Origin: JBBRDU01 sp038230335
GTDB lineage: Bacteria > Verrucomicrobiota > Verrucomicrobiia > Chthoniobacterales > UBA10450
Length of the DNA stretch: 64,000 nt
Assembly (NCBI GenBank): GCA_038230335.1
Contig: JBBRNL010000001.1
Location: 186,001-250,000, forward strand
Reading direction: 5' to 3'
The notes under the pieces were generated by a model. The model had not been told where the DNA came from and ran no database searches. It saw only the letters and a program-made list of their open reading frames with translations. Below, in pieces: positions 15,836 through 24,455 of this stretch (positions within the stretch are counted from its first letter, which is position 1; every line of letters starts with the position of its first letter). The translations under genes and the position numbers were made by a program.

Positions 15836-17380
15836 ATGCCAGACTTACGCCGGAAGATTCTTGTCGCGCTCTTGGTCATCAGCGCCGTAATCCTGCCGCT
15901 TTGGCCGTCCTTCGAGCGGGCCGGATTGGCCATGGATGAGGGGGCGTTGCTTGTTTACCCGGAATTGATCGCAAAGGGTCAGGTACCGTATCGCGATTTC
16001 GAGACTTTTTACGGGCCGGCCAATTCATGGCTTCTGTCGGCCGCGTATGCCGTGGGCGGTCCCAGTATTTTCTCCGAGCGCACAGTTGGGCTGCTCTATC
16101 GAATTCTGATTCTCGCTGCGATTTTTGCGTTGGTCCAGAAACGCAGCACGACACTGGCCGCCGGATCGGTGCTGGTAGCTGGATTGTTGTTGATTCCGGC
16201 CGGTTTGCCGGCCTATGCGTGGATCGGCGCCGTGGTCTGCGCGCTTTGGTCCCTTTGGTTTAGCGTCAAAGTGGAATCGACGCGCCGCTGTTTTTGCGGC
16301 GGCGTCTTGGCCGGGCTTGCCCTTCTGTTTCGCCCTGATTTTGGTCCTGCCATGATGACGGCCGGTCTGCCCCTGTTCCTTCTCATGCCCAAGGCCCGGC
16401 GATGGAACTACGTGACCGGAGCCGCGCTCGGTATTGCTCCCTACGCGTGGATAACAATTCTGGCCGGGCCTCAGGAGGTCTTGAATAATCTTATTCTTCT
16501 TCCCGTGTTCCAAAGTAGCGCGGGACGGCATGTCCCGATATTTTCGGCGCCGCATTCTGTGATAGCCTTATTCTTCATGCATCTCGCGGCGGTCGGCCTG
16601 AACGCGGTGGCTGGACTTATTGGTATTCGTCGCGATCGCGCGGACGCTTCTGCGCGGTTGCTTTTGGGGCTGAGCCTTCTCGCTTTGGGTGTGACCCATC
16701 AGGCAGCGCAACGGTTGGATTTCGGACACATGTTGAGCGCGGCCTTGCTCTCACTCACAATTCTGCCTGTCTCCATCGTAGCGTTCTTCTCACATTGGCG
16801 GACCCGGCCGGCTCGACCTTATCAGGCAGTTTTCGCTACCGCATTTGTGATCATCCTGTTGCAGATCATGGCCCCAACCCTGGCGAGCAGCACTTTCGCC
16901 AAACTGGCCGACAGCGTAAACGGGGATGTGCATTACGCAGTGTTTGTGGAGCACCGGGGACGTGCCTTCCCGATCCGCTCGCCCCAAGTCGCTGTCGGCG
17001 TTGATGCGATGTTAAATCACCTCGAGACACTGGCCACCCCCGGGCAACGCCTCTTCGTTGGTCCGGCTGATCTGCGGCGCACGAACTACAACGACACTTT
17101 CATCTATCATTTGATGCCACAGCTTGAGCCCGCGACCTATTTCCTGGAGATGAACCCGCTGTCGGCTAACCGCCCCAAATCACGTCTGGCCGCGGATGTG
17201 GCCACGGCCGACTGGCTGATTCTCAGTCACTATTGGGATGACTGGAACGAGCCTAACGATTCAATGAAGCTTGGTCCCGAGGCGCCCATGCTGGTAGTGC
17301 AAAGCGAATTCCAGCTCTGCGGTCGATACGAAGGCTACGATCTTTACCGACGTCGCACTCCTCTCGCCGCGCGAAATTAG
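15836..17380 (+). CDS. GT-C type membrane glycosyltransferase-like protein
   Basis: A polytopic membrane protein of 514 residues. I place the start at the ATG at 15836, just after the GT2 stop, rather than upstream in the GT2 gene; the mature-looking N-terminus PDLRRKILVALLVISAVIL is a first TM segment. An acidic motif in loop 1 (LAMDEGALLVYPELI) and the phrase YRDFETFYGPANSWLLSA are typical of GT39/ArnT-like proteins whose loop binds the lipid-linked sugar. About ten more TM segments follow, then a soluble C-terminal domain (about 385-514). It is likely cotranscribed with the GT2 gene. Sugar and acceptor unknown. Confidence 0.75.
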   Translation: MPDLRRKILVALLVISAVILPLWPSFERAGLAMDEGALLVYPELIAKGQVPYRDFETFYGPANSWLLSAAYAVGGPSIFSERTVGLLYRILILAAIFALVQKRSTTLAAGSVLVAGLLLIPAGLPAYAWIGAVVCALWSLWFSVKVESTRRCFCGGVLAGLALLFRPDFGPAMMTAGLPLFLLMPKARRWNYVTGAALGIAPYAWITILAGPQEVLNNLILLPVFQSSAGRHVPIFSAPHSVIALFFMHLAAVGLNAVAGLIGIRRDRADASARLLLGLSLLALGVTHQAAQRLDFGHMLSAALLSLTILPVSIVAFFSHWRTRPARPYQAVFATAFVIILLQIMAPTLASSTFAKLADSVNGDVHYAVFVEHRGRAFPIRSPQVAVGVDAMLNHLETLATPGQRLFVGPADLRRTNYNDTFIYHLMPQLEPATYFLEMNPLSANRPKSRLAADVATADWLILSHYWDDWNEPNDSMKLGPEAPMLVVQSEFQLCGRYEGYDLYRRRTPLAARN

Positions 17381-17385
17381 TTCTC

Positions 17386-17423
17386 CTGCTGGCCCGCCGC
17401 GTCCGGCGCTGTCCGGCCGGCAG
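17386..17423. other. Nested hairpin between convergent genes
   Basis: CTGCTGGCC (17386-17394) pairs with GGCCGGCAG (17415-17423) with one mismatch, and inside it CGCCG-CGTC-CGGCG forms a second perfect stem. It fills the gap between two convergent membrane-protein genes and may help end transcripts on both strands, though no T-run follows. Confidence 0.4.
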
Positions 17424-17425
17424 CT

Positions 17426-19072
17426 TCAAGGCGCGACCGCGACTTGCGTGTCCTTCCAGCCGCTCACGACGATGGCGTGCACGTCTTCCGCGACGCTGAT
17501 CGATTGTCCGCAGCGGACCGGGACAACCTTGCCGTGGACGCCGTGCGTTTGAACGGTGTAAGCGATTTGCATGGTCCAGCGACGGACGTAAGGCCACAGG
17601 GTCCAGTCGGAGCCGTGCGCGGGGGCCGCAGGGAGGTCGACAGGCGGCGCTGCCCCACGATTGGTGAGCGCAAATCCGACAACATAAACGTCGTGGCCGG
17701 CCTTGAGCGTTTGATCGATTCGATCCAGGACGGTTTGAATCGGCCGCGGCCGGCGCATCGAGTCGGTCAGTAGATCCCAGCGGTGCAGGGTAAAGTCGTT
17801 TACCTCCGGAACCGATACCCACGGTGCCTTGCCCTGGTAGTATCGATAGAAGCTTATACCGTAAAAATAATTATCGACCACGACCAAGTCCTCGGGCCCG
17901 GCGCGCTCCGCTACGGCCGTTGTCGTAAGATCGACGTTCGTTAGCCGAACACTGGTGGCTTGCAGTGCCAATGGACTCAGGGCCATGGCGGCGAAGAGGA
18001 CAAGAAGAGAATTGACGATGGTCGCGATCGCGCTCTTGCGCAGAATCCTGGTGGCACTGTCGATACACACGACGGCCGTGGCCATCACCGGGAGATAATA
18101 CCAGAGGCTGGTAGCCCACCCGACCCAGATAAAAAAACAGATGGTCAGGCTGGTTCCCACTAACAGCGTGACTCCAGCGTAGATGGCCAGATTCCGATCA
18201 TTCTCGTCCATGTCCAGGAACCGCGGCTTCACCATGCCGAGCAGCAAGGTAATGGCGGCAATGCTGGCTCCGGCGATCCATAAGCCCGCGGCCAGTCGGC
18301 CACCGGACTGCAGCGCGTGAAATAACATGGTGAATATCCAGGTGAAACTGACGCCCACCTTGCATAACGCACTCCAGTTTTGTGTCGCGTGGATAACGCC
18401 GGCGTAGGGCAGCAGTGAAAGAGCAGCGGTGACGCCGATGCCGAGAAGGATAAGAGCGGTGCGCCGCCAGCGCTCTCGTAGAGCAACGACGGTTGCGGCG
18501 CAGATGGCCGAGAAAAGGAGGAGTGAATTTGGGAAGAGACAGTGAACGCTCAACAAAGCCGATATAGCGGCGGCGATCACAGGCAAGGCGCGGGGTCGAT
18601 GGCAGGTCATCTTCCAGATGCATCCGATCGCCAGGATATTGAACAGGCACCCAGCGCCGTAGGCCCGCATCGAGTCCCCCCACACCAAAGCCACCGGGCT
18701 CAGGCCGAAGAGGAGTAATGCCCACAACGGCGGCGCTTTTTTCAGGCTCCAGGCCGTCACCCACAGAGCGGCGGTTATACCAAGGCCAACGACAAATCCG
18801 AGTTGGCGCAAGTTTTCGTCGGAAGCCCCTGAACATACCCAGTTCCAAACGCGCAGCACGCTGAAGAAAAGAGCCGGCACTGGATCATAGACAAGAGCCG
18901 ACCACAGGCCGCCCATCGTTGGCATGGTCGCTACCCGCAGGCTGCTGATTTCATCGCGCCAAAGTGGGCCGGCGTGCTGCATCACGTTCAAATGCAGCGC
19001 CAGAATTCCGGCCGTGATTAATCCGGCTACCGTAAATTCAACGGTCTGCGCAATTCGCCCAAGCCGGTTCAT
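17426..19072 (-). CDS. GT-C type membrane glycosyltransferase-like protein
   Basis: 548 residues, about eleven TM segments. Loop 1 contains the acidic GPLWRDEISSL (about residues 35-45), the pattern of GT39-like enzymes, and DSMRAYGAG follows in a later loop as in many bacterial members. The C-terminal third (about 385-548) is a soluble periplasmic domain (DLVVVDNYFYGISFYRYY). ATG at 19072. It is followed upstream on the same strand by another GT-C protein with TPRs (41-nt gap), so the two are probably an operon. Acceptor not identifiable. Confidence 0.75.
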   Translation of the reverse strand: MNRLGRIAQTVEFTVAGLITAGILALHLNVMQHAGPLWRDEISSLRVATMPTMGGLWSALVYDPVPALFFSVLRVWNWVCSGASDENLRQLGFVVGLGITAALWVTAWSLKKAPPLWALLLFGLSPVALVWGDSMRAYGAGCLFNILAIGCIWKMTCHRPRALPVIAAAISALLSVHCLFPNSLLLFSAICAATVVALRERWRRTALILLGIGVTAALSLLPYAGVIHATQNWSALCKVGVSFTWIFTMLFHALQSGGRLAAGLWIAGASIAAITLLLGMVKPRFLDMDENDRNLAIYAGVTLLVGTSLTICFFIWVGWATSLWYYLPVMATAVVCIDSATRILRKSAIATIVNSLLVLFAAMALSPLALQATSVRLTNVDLTTTAVAERAGPEDLVVVDNYFYGISFYRYYQGKAPWVSVPEVNDFTLHRWDLLTDSMRRPRPIQTVLDRIDQTLKAGHDVYVVGFALTNRGAAPPVDLPAAPAHGSDWTLWPYVRRWTMQIAYTVQTHGVHGKVVPVRCGQSISVAEDVHAIVVSGWKDTQVAVAP

Positions 19073-19113
19073 CGTGCTGGCTTGAGCAGCTTCAGTACCG
19101 TTACAAGCGACGG

Positions 19114-21057
19114 CTACGGTGGCGATGGGCGTGTAATCTGATCGCGTAGTTCGCGGAATTCACGCTGGTTCGGATTCAAGCCGATCGCCACGTCGATCTC
19201 CCGTTGGGCCGACTCGCGGCGGCCCGCCGCCGCCATTGTTTTGGCCATGAGGAAATGAGTTTTCGCATTCTGCGGGTCGACGTCGAGCGAATGGCGGAAG
19301 AAGGATTCAGCCAGGGGATATCGCTGTTCCTCAAATGCGAGCACGCCCAAATTATTGAACGCGCGGTCATGGCGCGAATCAATTTGTAGTGTGGTGGCGT
19401 AAAATGACTTGGCCGCGGACGTCTGCCCTTCCACCTGGCGCAGCTCACCCAGCGCGAAGTTCAGTTCCGCATTGTCAGGAACATAAGCGAAGGCCAGTTC
19501 CAGCTTTGTGTTCGCGGCGGCAAAATTCGCCGCCGCGACGTCGTGCTTGTTCCGGTCGAGTGATTCGCGGCCTAACTCGAGTGCCTGAAGTCCCGAATTA
19601 TAGGAATCGAGCGCCCAGAGGGAAGGATTACGCTGTGGCCACGACACGAAGGCGGTCGCAACGCAAAGAATTGCCAGGTAAATCGCCACTCGAAAATAAC
19701 GTGTCTGGATCACGCTCTGCCAAAACGCCATCAGCCCGAACACCCCGCAGACCAGCAGCCCCGGAACGATGGGAAGTCGGTAGCGCTCGGTTACGAAGAC
19801 GGGCAGCAGTGCGGCCATGTGCAGCAGAATCGCCGCGATGACCCAGCGGGAGGGAGGACTCCTGCGCCAGGCCAGCAGCATTCCAGGGATGCCGAATGCG
19901 GCGACCAACCCGAAGTAGATTCCGGGCAGGATGACGTTCTGCTCGCGCAAGCTCGTAACGATGCTCAGATCATCGTAACGAAAGGCACTCCAAAAGTTCC
20001 GGAACTTCACGAGCAGCAGGCGCGACCAGTCGATCGGGTGGCTCCTGATGTAGCTTTGAGCCTTGCTCGACCAAAAGATCGAGACGTCCGCCCGCTTGAG
20101 GGGATGGCCGGCCGCTGCCTCTGCCACCGTGATCGAATCCTGCAGCATGGCGGCCTGGCCAGCGTGAAGCCCGGGCGGAAATCGGGGGTAGCCATTCGCA
20201 TCCGGATTGTTTCCTATCCAGAAATTGATTCCGCTGTGAGCGGACAGAAAAACGGGATCACGCGCGATGAAATAATTGTGCACCCAGCAAGGGGAAGAGC
20301 CCATCGCGATCCCGCCGAGGAGCAACGCCGCGGCGATCGGCGGACGACGCCAGCCGAACTGGCCCGGAGAGCGAAGTTTCCGGAACGACGCCGCGAGGAG
20401 TAACGGTGCCAGGAACAGGATGGTGGCGACACCCATGGCGGTCACGCCTATCAGAAGACCCAGGACAAGATATTCCGTAGCTTTGAGCGCGTCGTCGGTT
20501 CGTACGATTCGCCAGACGACGAACCAGAAGACGAAAATTAGCCAGGTGGTCGGCATTAAGATAATTGCGTAGGCCTGAGCCGGCACAAACAAGCCCCAAG
20601 CCATTCCCGCGATCCAAGCGGCGGATGCGACGATTTTGGCCGAACCCACGCCTGGTCCTTTGGACGACTGAAGAAGGCGACGGGCGATTTTATAGATCAG
20701 CACCGCCGTTCCGCCTTCCAAGAGAGCCTGGATCAGACCCGGAACAAAGGGGTTGTAGCCGAAGATTTTATAGAGGAGCGCCAGAACGTAGGCGTAGAGC
20801 GGCAGTCCATAAAAGGCGAGGTGATCGGTGAATCCGCCGCCCAGAATTCGTTGTGCCCAATCATCGTAGAAATGCATGTCGCCTCGGGCCGGGAGGAGAA
20901 ATGGCGAAGCAGTGAGGTGCAGTAGGGCGAAAACGCGTAGGAGTAAAACGGCGCCGAAAAGGTAGGCTGCCGGTCCCGGGGAGTAGCGTTTGACGCGAAG
21001 GAACAGATTCACGCGTTGATAAGGGTGGCGGGGAAAGCCAATCCCACGCCAAGGCAA
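19114..21057 (-). CDS. GT-C type membrane protein fused to TPR repeats
   Basis: 647 residues: about eleven TM segments (residues about 27-455) with an acidic first loop (RGDMHFYDDWAQRI), then a soluble C-terminal half of at least three TPR motifs (ELNFALGELRQVEGQTSAAK, AFNNLGVLAFEEQRYPLAES, AKTHFLMAKTMAAAGRRESA). The layout is that of PMT/TMTC-like glycosyltransferases in which TPRs hold the protein acceptor. The TTG start at 21057 has no ribosome binding site; GTG at 21012 is an equal choice. It is divergent from the pilin genes, so pilin or another exported protein is a plausible acceptor (inference). Confidence 0.75.
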   Translation of the reverse strand: MPWRGIGFPRHPYQRVNLFLRVKRYSPGPAAYLFGAVLLLRVFALLHLTASPFLLPARGDMHFYDDWAQRILGGGFTDHLAFYGLPLYAYVLALLYKIFGYNPFVPGLIQALLEGGTAVLIYKIARRLLQSSKGPGVGSAKIVASAAWIAGMAWGLFVPAQAYAIILMPTTWLIFVFWFVVWRIVRTDDALKATEYLVLGLLIGVTAMGVATILFLAPLLLAASFRKLRSPGQFGWRRPPIAAALLLGGIAMGSSPCWVHNYFIARDPVFLSAHSGINFWIGNNPDANGYPRFPPGLHAGQAAMLQDSITVAEAAAGHPLKRADVSIFWSSKAQSYIRSHPIDWSRLLLVKFRNFWSAFRYDDLSIVTSLREQNVILPGIYFGLVAAFGIPGMLLAWRRSPPSRWVIAAILLHMAALLPVFVTERYRLPIVPGLLVCGVFGLMAFWQSVIQTRYFRVAIYLAILCVATAFVSWPQRNPSLWALDSYNSGLQALELGRESLDRNKHDVAAANFAAANTKLELAFAYVPDNAELNFALGELRQVEGQTSAAKSFYATTLQIDSRHDRAFNNLGVLAFEEQRYPLAESFFRHSLDVDPQNAKTHFLMAKTMAAAGRRESAQREIDVAIGLNPNQREFRELRDQITRPSPP

Positions 21058-21139
21058 CGCCGTGCATCCGGCATCAGCGCCCTGAGTTCTCGGCCAAAGT
21101 AGGCAGCAAGCTGTCTAGTAATTACAAAAACGACGGTCC

Positions 21140-21158
21140 TTGGCATCAACACTGCTTT
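21140..21158 (+). promoter_or_regulatory. Candidate sigma-54 (-24/-12) promoter of the pilin genes
   Basis: TTGGCATCAACACTGCTTT has the invariant GG (21142-21143) and GC (21154-21155) exactly 10 nt apart, matching TGGCAC-N5-TTGC with few differences. Transcription would start near 21167, giving a leader of about 56 nt. Sigma-54 drives pilin genes in several bacteria. No activator gene is nearby. Confidence 0.45.
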
Positions 21159-21222
21159 ACACAAGCCACGTTCGCGAGCTTATCGCGGACCGCAATCAAA
21201 CGAAACAAAGGAAAGCAATAAC

Positions 21223-21621
21223 ATGTTAAACAAACTAAACAAACGCCGCGGGGGCTTCACCCTCGTGGAAATCATGATCGTAGTGGCGATCATCGCGTTA
21301 CTAGCGGCGATTGCCGTCCCTGGATTCCTCCGGGCGCGCAAACGTTCGCAAGCCAGCCGTATCTTGAACGATCTTCGCTTGATCGATTCAGCGGTTGACC
21401 AGTATGCGATTGAAACGAACAAGGCCAGTGGTAACACGGTCGCGATCGTTGACTGGACCAATTACCTGAAGAAGGGCTCGGTGCTTTATAACACCGGTGC
21501 CGATCTCTTCAGCCAAACGTACGGTACTCAGACGGTCGACTCGCTCCCGCGCGTCCCGGCTACTACCAAGACAGCTTTGTCGGACGTAGCCGACACCAGC
21601 TTCTGGTCTCCCTACCAGTAA
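21223..21621 (+). CDS. Type IV pilin/pseudopilin, copy 1
   Basis: A 132-residue prepilin: short basic leader cut after G11 (KRRGG/FTLVEIMIV), Glu at mature position 5, and a 20-residue hydrophobic N-helix that carries it through the inner membrane and into the pilus core. The rest is a small C-terminal globular domain with no cysteine pair. An AAGGAAA ribosome site lies upstream. The mature sequence resembles GspG-like and Geobacter-type short pilins. No pilus assembly genes (pilB, pilC, pilQ) are in the window. It is highly similar to the next gene, so they are a tandem duplication. Confidence 0.9.
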   Translation: MLNKLNKRRGGFTLVEIMIVVAIIALLAAIAVPGFLRARKRSQASRILNDLRLIDSAVDQYAIETNKASGNTVAIVDWTNYLKKGSVLYNTGADLFSQTYGTQTVDSLPRVPATTKTALSDVADTSFWSPYQ

Positions 21622-21645
21622 GAATCTTCGCGATTCATTCGCCTG

Positions 21646-21679
21646 TCATTCCCGCACCCGCGGGAGTGGCAGGGAATGA
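21646..21679. other. Stem-loop between the two pilin genes
   Basis: TCATTCCC (21646-21653) and GGGAATGA (21672-21679) form a perfect 8-bp stem, with CCCGCGGG nested in the loop. No T-run follows, so it may be a processing or attenuation site that sets different levels of the two pilin mRNAs, or a repeat remnant. Confidence 0.5.
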
Positions 21680-21749
21680 GCTGCGAGAAAAAGCCGAAAC
21701 CGGCGTCTCGCCTCTCCAACGCAATCAAATAGAAAGATAAATAGCAGTT

Positions 21750-22154
21750 ATGCTTAAGAAACTTACAACCAAACGCGCCGGCTTCACGCTGGTGGAAATC
21801 ATGATTGTCGTGGCAATCATCGCATTGCTCGCGGCTATCGCGGTCCCGGGATTCTTGCGCGCACGCAAACGTTCTCAGGCCTCCAAAATTCTGAACGATT
21901 TGCGTATGATTGATTCAGCCGTCGATCAATACGCCATCGAAACCGGCAAGAAAACAGGCGACCCGATCGCCGTGTCGGATTGGACCAACTACGTCAAGAA
22001 AGACAGCGTCCTGTATAATTCCGGCAAGGATCTGTTCGGAAATGACTACGGTGCACAGACCGTGGATTCGGTTCCGAAAGCTTCGAATGCCGCCTGGAAT
22101 ACACTTTCCGACGTGGCCGACACGACCTTTTGGTCACCCTACGGTCACTTCTAA
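21750..22154 (+). CDS. Type IV pilin/pseudopilin, copy 2
   Basis: A 134-residue paralogue of the preceding gene. Prepilin site KRAG/FTLVEIMIV with cleavage after G11 and Glu5; the first 60 residues are almost the same as in copy 1 (VAIIALLAAIAVPGFLRARK), while the C-terminal domain differs in the second half (EKKTGDPI against NKASGNTV regions, GKDLFGNDYG against GADLFSQTYG). The tail ends DTTFWSPYGHF. Divergence in the exposed part suggests two subunits with different surface properties. Ribosome site is weak. A strong hairpin ends the unit. Confidence 0.9.
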   Translation: MLKKLTTKRAGFTLVEIMIVVAIIALLAAIAVPGFLRARKRSQASKILNDLRMIDSAVDQYAIETGKKTGDPIAVSDWTNYVKKDSVLYNSGKDLFGNDYGAQTVDSVPKASNAAWNTLSDVADTTFWSPYGHF

Positions 22155-22206
22155 AATGGGCACCCGCGCGTTTATATCAACGCGGGAAATTACGCGATTT
22201 AATCGA

Positions 22207-22235
22207 AGCGGAAGAAGGCAAGCCCTTCTTCCGCT
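22207..22235 (+). terminator. Perfect 12-bp hairpin after the pilin genes
   Basis: AGCGGAAGAAGG (22207-22218) pairs fully with CCTTCTTCCGCT (22224-22235) over the loop CAAGC. It sits 52 nt after the second pilin stop and 18 nt before the TTG of the next gene. Only a weakly pyrimidine-rich tail follows, so it may be a transcript-stabilising structure or a partial terminator that lowers expression of the downstream gene. Confidence 0.5.
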
Positions 22236-22253
22236 CTCTGCTGTCAACCCACC

Positions 22254-24386
22254 TTGAATCAACCTGACTCCACCCAGCCAGTTAGCCTCGTGCCTTCTCG
22301 CGCGTCGCGCCTCAGGATTTATCTCGAGAAGCAGTGGCTGCGGTGCGTGCTCCTCGCCATCGTCGGTTTTGCCGTCCGCATGCCCGCGCTCCAGGGCCAG
22401 CCAATCTGGGACGACGATTACCTGACCAAGACGAATCCGTTCATTAAGAGCCCGCTTTTCCTCTTCGAGGTTTTTAGGCATCACTTGTTTCCGGAGTCGT
22501 ACTCGGCCCATTACCGGCCCGTCCAAAACATCTCGTACATCGTCGATTACATGCTGTGGAATGGAAACTTCTACGGGTTCCATCTATCAAGCCTCCTCTT
22601 CCACATAGCGGCGGGAGTTTTGTTGTATTTGCTGCTGCGCCAGTTGTTCGAGGGTCTGACCTCTGTCTCCGCCTTAAAACCGTCCAACAATCCCGGAAAA
22701 CTTTCCGGTTCAGTCTCGTGGTTTGCATTTTTTGTCGCTCTCCTCTGGATGGTTCATCCGGTGCACAGCGCCGCGATTGATTACGTTTCCGGCCGGGCCG
22801 ACAGCCTGGGCGCTTTCTTTGGCTGTGTCGGTTGGCTGTTATTTCTGAAGGCCAGAACCTTGAAGAGTCGCAATTTGCGCTGGCTGACTTTCTCGGCCGC
22901 ATGGATGGCCGGCCTGCTCGCGCTCTGCTCACGTGAGAGTGCCTGCCTGTGGCCGTTGATCTTCCTTCTTTATCTCTTCGCCTTCGAGCGCTCGATTAAG
23001 CCGTGGCAACGCTGGCTCACCGTGGCCGCATGTCTCTTCATGTTCGCGACCTACTACGGACTGCGCCAATTGCCTTCGGTCCGTCCGGTCGACGGACCAT
23101 CCTCGGGTTGGTCGGCGCCGCTTCGCGGAGTTTTAATGCTGCGCGCCCTGGGCGATTACGGACGGCTGATGTTTTTCCCCGCGAATTTGCACATGGAACG
23201 GACCGTCTTTAGTTCGAGTGCTTTCGGCAGCGAGACGGCCCGGCTGAATTCTATTGAACTGGAATATTTGTCTCTCGCCGGATTAGCGGTCGTCGCTGGC
23301 TTCATCTTCTTCTGCTCGCGTCGTGGTCCTGGCCAACGCACCCGCATTTTTGGCGCGGCCTGGTTCATCATGGCTTATCTTCCCACGTCCAATCTGATCG
23401 AGTTGAACGCTACCGTGGCGGAGCACTGGCTCTATTTGCCTAGCGTCGGGTTTATTATTTTTGTGGCCGGTTGCGTCATGGATCTTCCGATCAAGTGGCG
23501 CCAAGTTAGCCTGGGCTTGGCCAGTGTCGCCGTTCTGGCTCTCGGATCACGCAGCGCCATCCGAAGCAGTGATTGGGAATCGAATGAGACATTCGCTCGC
23601 CGCACCATCGCCGCCGGCGGGACCACCGTTCGCGTCGCCCTTCTGCTTGGGCAAGTTTACCTGAATCGAGGAGACTACGTGGAGGCAGAACGCCTTTTTC
23701 GCAAGGCCTTGCAACTGTGTCCGGAATATCCGACCGCGCGCAACAACCTCGCAACCGCGTTAGTCCATCAGGGAAAGGATAAGGAGGCCGAGGGCCTTTT
23801 CGCGGAAGCCACCAAAGTGGCCCACGAAATGAGAAAAGATTATCCGCGCACTTGGATCGCCGCGCTGAATCTGGCCCGCATGCGCGAGGATCAGAAGAAT
23901 CGCGTCGAAGCGATTGGTATCCTCGAAAAAGCGCGACAGGATTATCCCAACACATGGGAATTGGTCAGGGCGGAAACCGAACTGTTGCGCGAGGACGGCA
24001 GGATGGACGACGCCATGGGACTCATCCGTCCGTTTGCTCAGAGAAATTGGTGGCATCACGATGCCTGGATGGCGGTGGGACGCTTGTATGCGCAGGAAGG
24101 CAAGGTCGAAGCCGCAACCACCGTTTTGCGTCACGCCAGCTGGCTCGACATGCACGAAACCGATGCGCTGAATCTATTAGCCATGATTCGGATGCGCCAA
24201 AACCGAATGGATGATGCGGTGCAAACGCAGCGCCGGGCGGTGGCCCGTCAGCCCGACGAGCCTCAACAATATTTGTTGTTGTCAGATCTCTTGGATAAGG
24301 CGGGACGCGCCGGCGAAGCCCGCCTTGCGCTGGCAGAGGTAACACGCCTTCGCTCGCTGGCCAGCATCGGCAAAGTCACTAACTAG
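22254..24386 (+). CDS. TMTC-like membrane O-glycosyltransferase with TPRs
   Basis: 710 residues with a GT-C membrane half (about 25-430) and a TPR half (about 455-700). Motifs match the TMTC/PMT-like family: acidic loop 1 IWDDDYLTKT (about 50-59), YRPVQNISY, and the family hallmark HPVHSAAIDYVSGRADSLGA (about 168-187). TPR units include RVALLLGQVYLNRGDYVEAE and ARNNLATALVHQGKDKEAEG. TMTC proteins O-mannosylate proteins in eukaryotes, and bacterial relatives glycosylate exported proteins. Start is TTG at 22254 without a ribosome site. The position right after two pilin genes makes pilin a candidate acceptor (inference). Confidence 0.8.
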   Translation: MNQPDSTQPVSLVPSRASRLRIYLEKQWLRCVLLAIVGFAVRMPALQGQPIWDDDYLTKTNPFIKSPLFLFEVFRHHLFPESYSAHYRPVQNISYIVDYMLWNGNFYGFHLSSLLFHIAAGVLLYLLLRQLFEGLTSVSALKPSNNPGKLSGSVSWFAFFVALLWMVHPVHSAAIDYVSGRADSLGAFFGCVGWLLFLKARTLKSRNLRWLTFSAAWMAGLLALCSRESACLWPLIFLLYLFAFERSIKPWQRWLTVAACLFMFATYYGLRQLPSVRPVDGPSSGWSAPLRGVLMLRALGDYGRLMFFPANLHMERTVFSSSAFGSETARLNSIELEYLSLAGLAVVAGFIFFCSRRGPGQRTRIFGAAWFIMAYLPTSNLIELNATVAEHWLYLPSVGFIIFVAGCVMDLPIKWRQVSLGLASVAVLALGSRSAIRSSDWESNETFARRTIAAGGTTVRVALLLGQVYLNRGDYVEAERLFRKALQLCPEYPTARNNLATALVHQGKDKEAEGLFAEATKVAHEMRKDYPRTWIAALNLARMREDQKNRVEAIGILEKARQDYPNTWELVRAETELLREDGRMDDAMGLIRPFAQRNWWHHDAWMAVGRLYAQEGKVEAATTVLRHASWLDMHETDALNLLAMIRMRQNRMDDAVQTQRRAVARQPDEPQQYLLLSDLLDKAGRAGEARLALAEVTRLRSLASIGKVTN

Positions 24387-24455
24387 TCGGCCCGGCTGGG
24401 GCACGTTTGACTTCGCCGGTCGATGCGATAGCATCGGCGCCTCGGTTGCCATGTT

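Noticed and set aside
21667..21682. Second sigma-54 site between the pilins (GG-N10-GC)
   Set aside because: The -12 part reads GAGCT instead of TTGCA and it overlaps a stem-loop; chance match likely.
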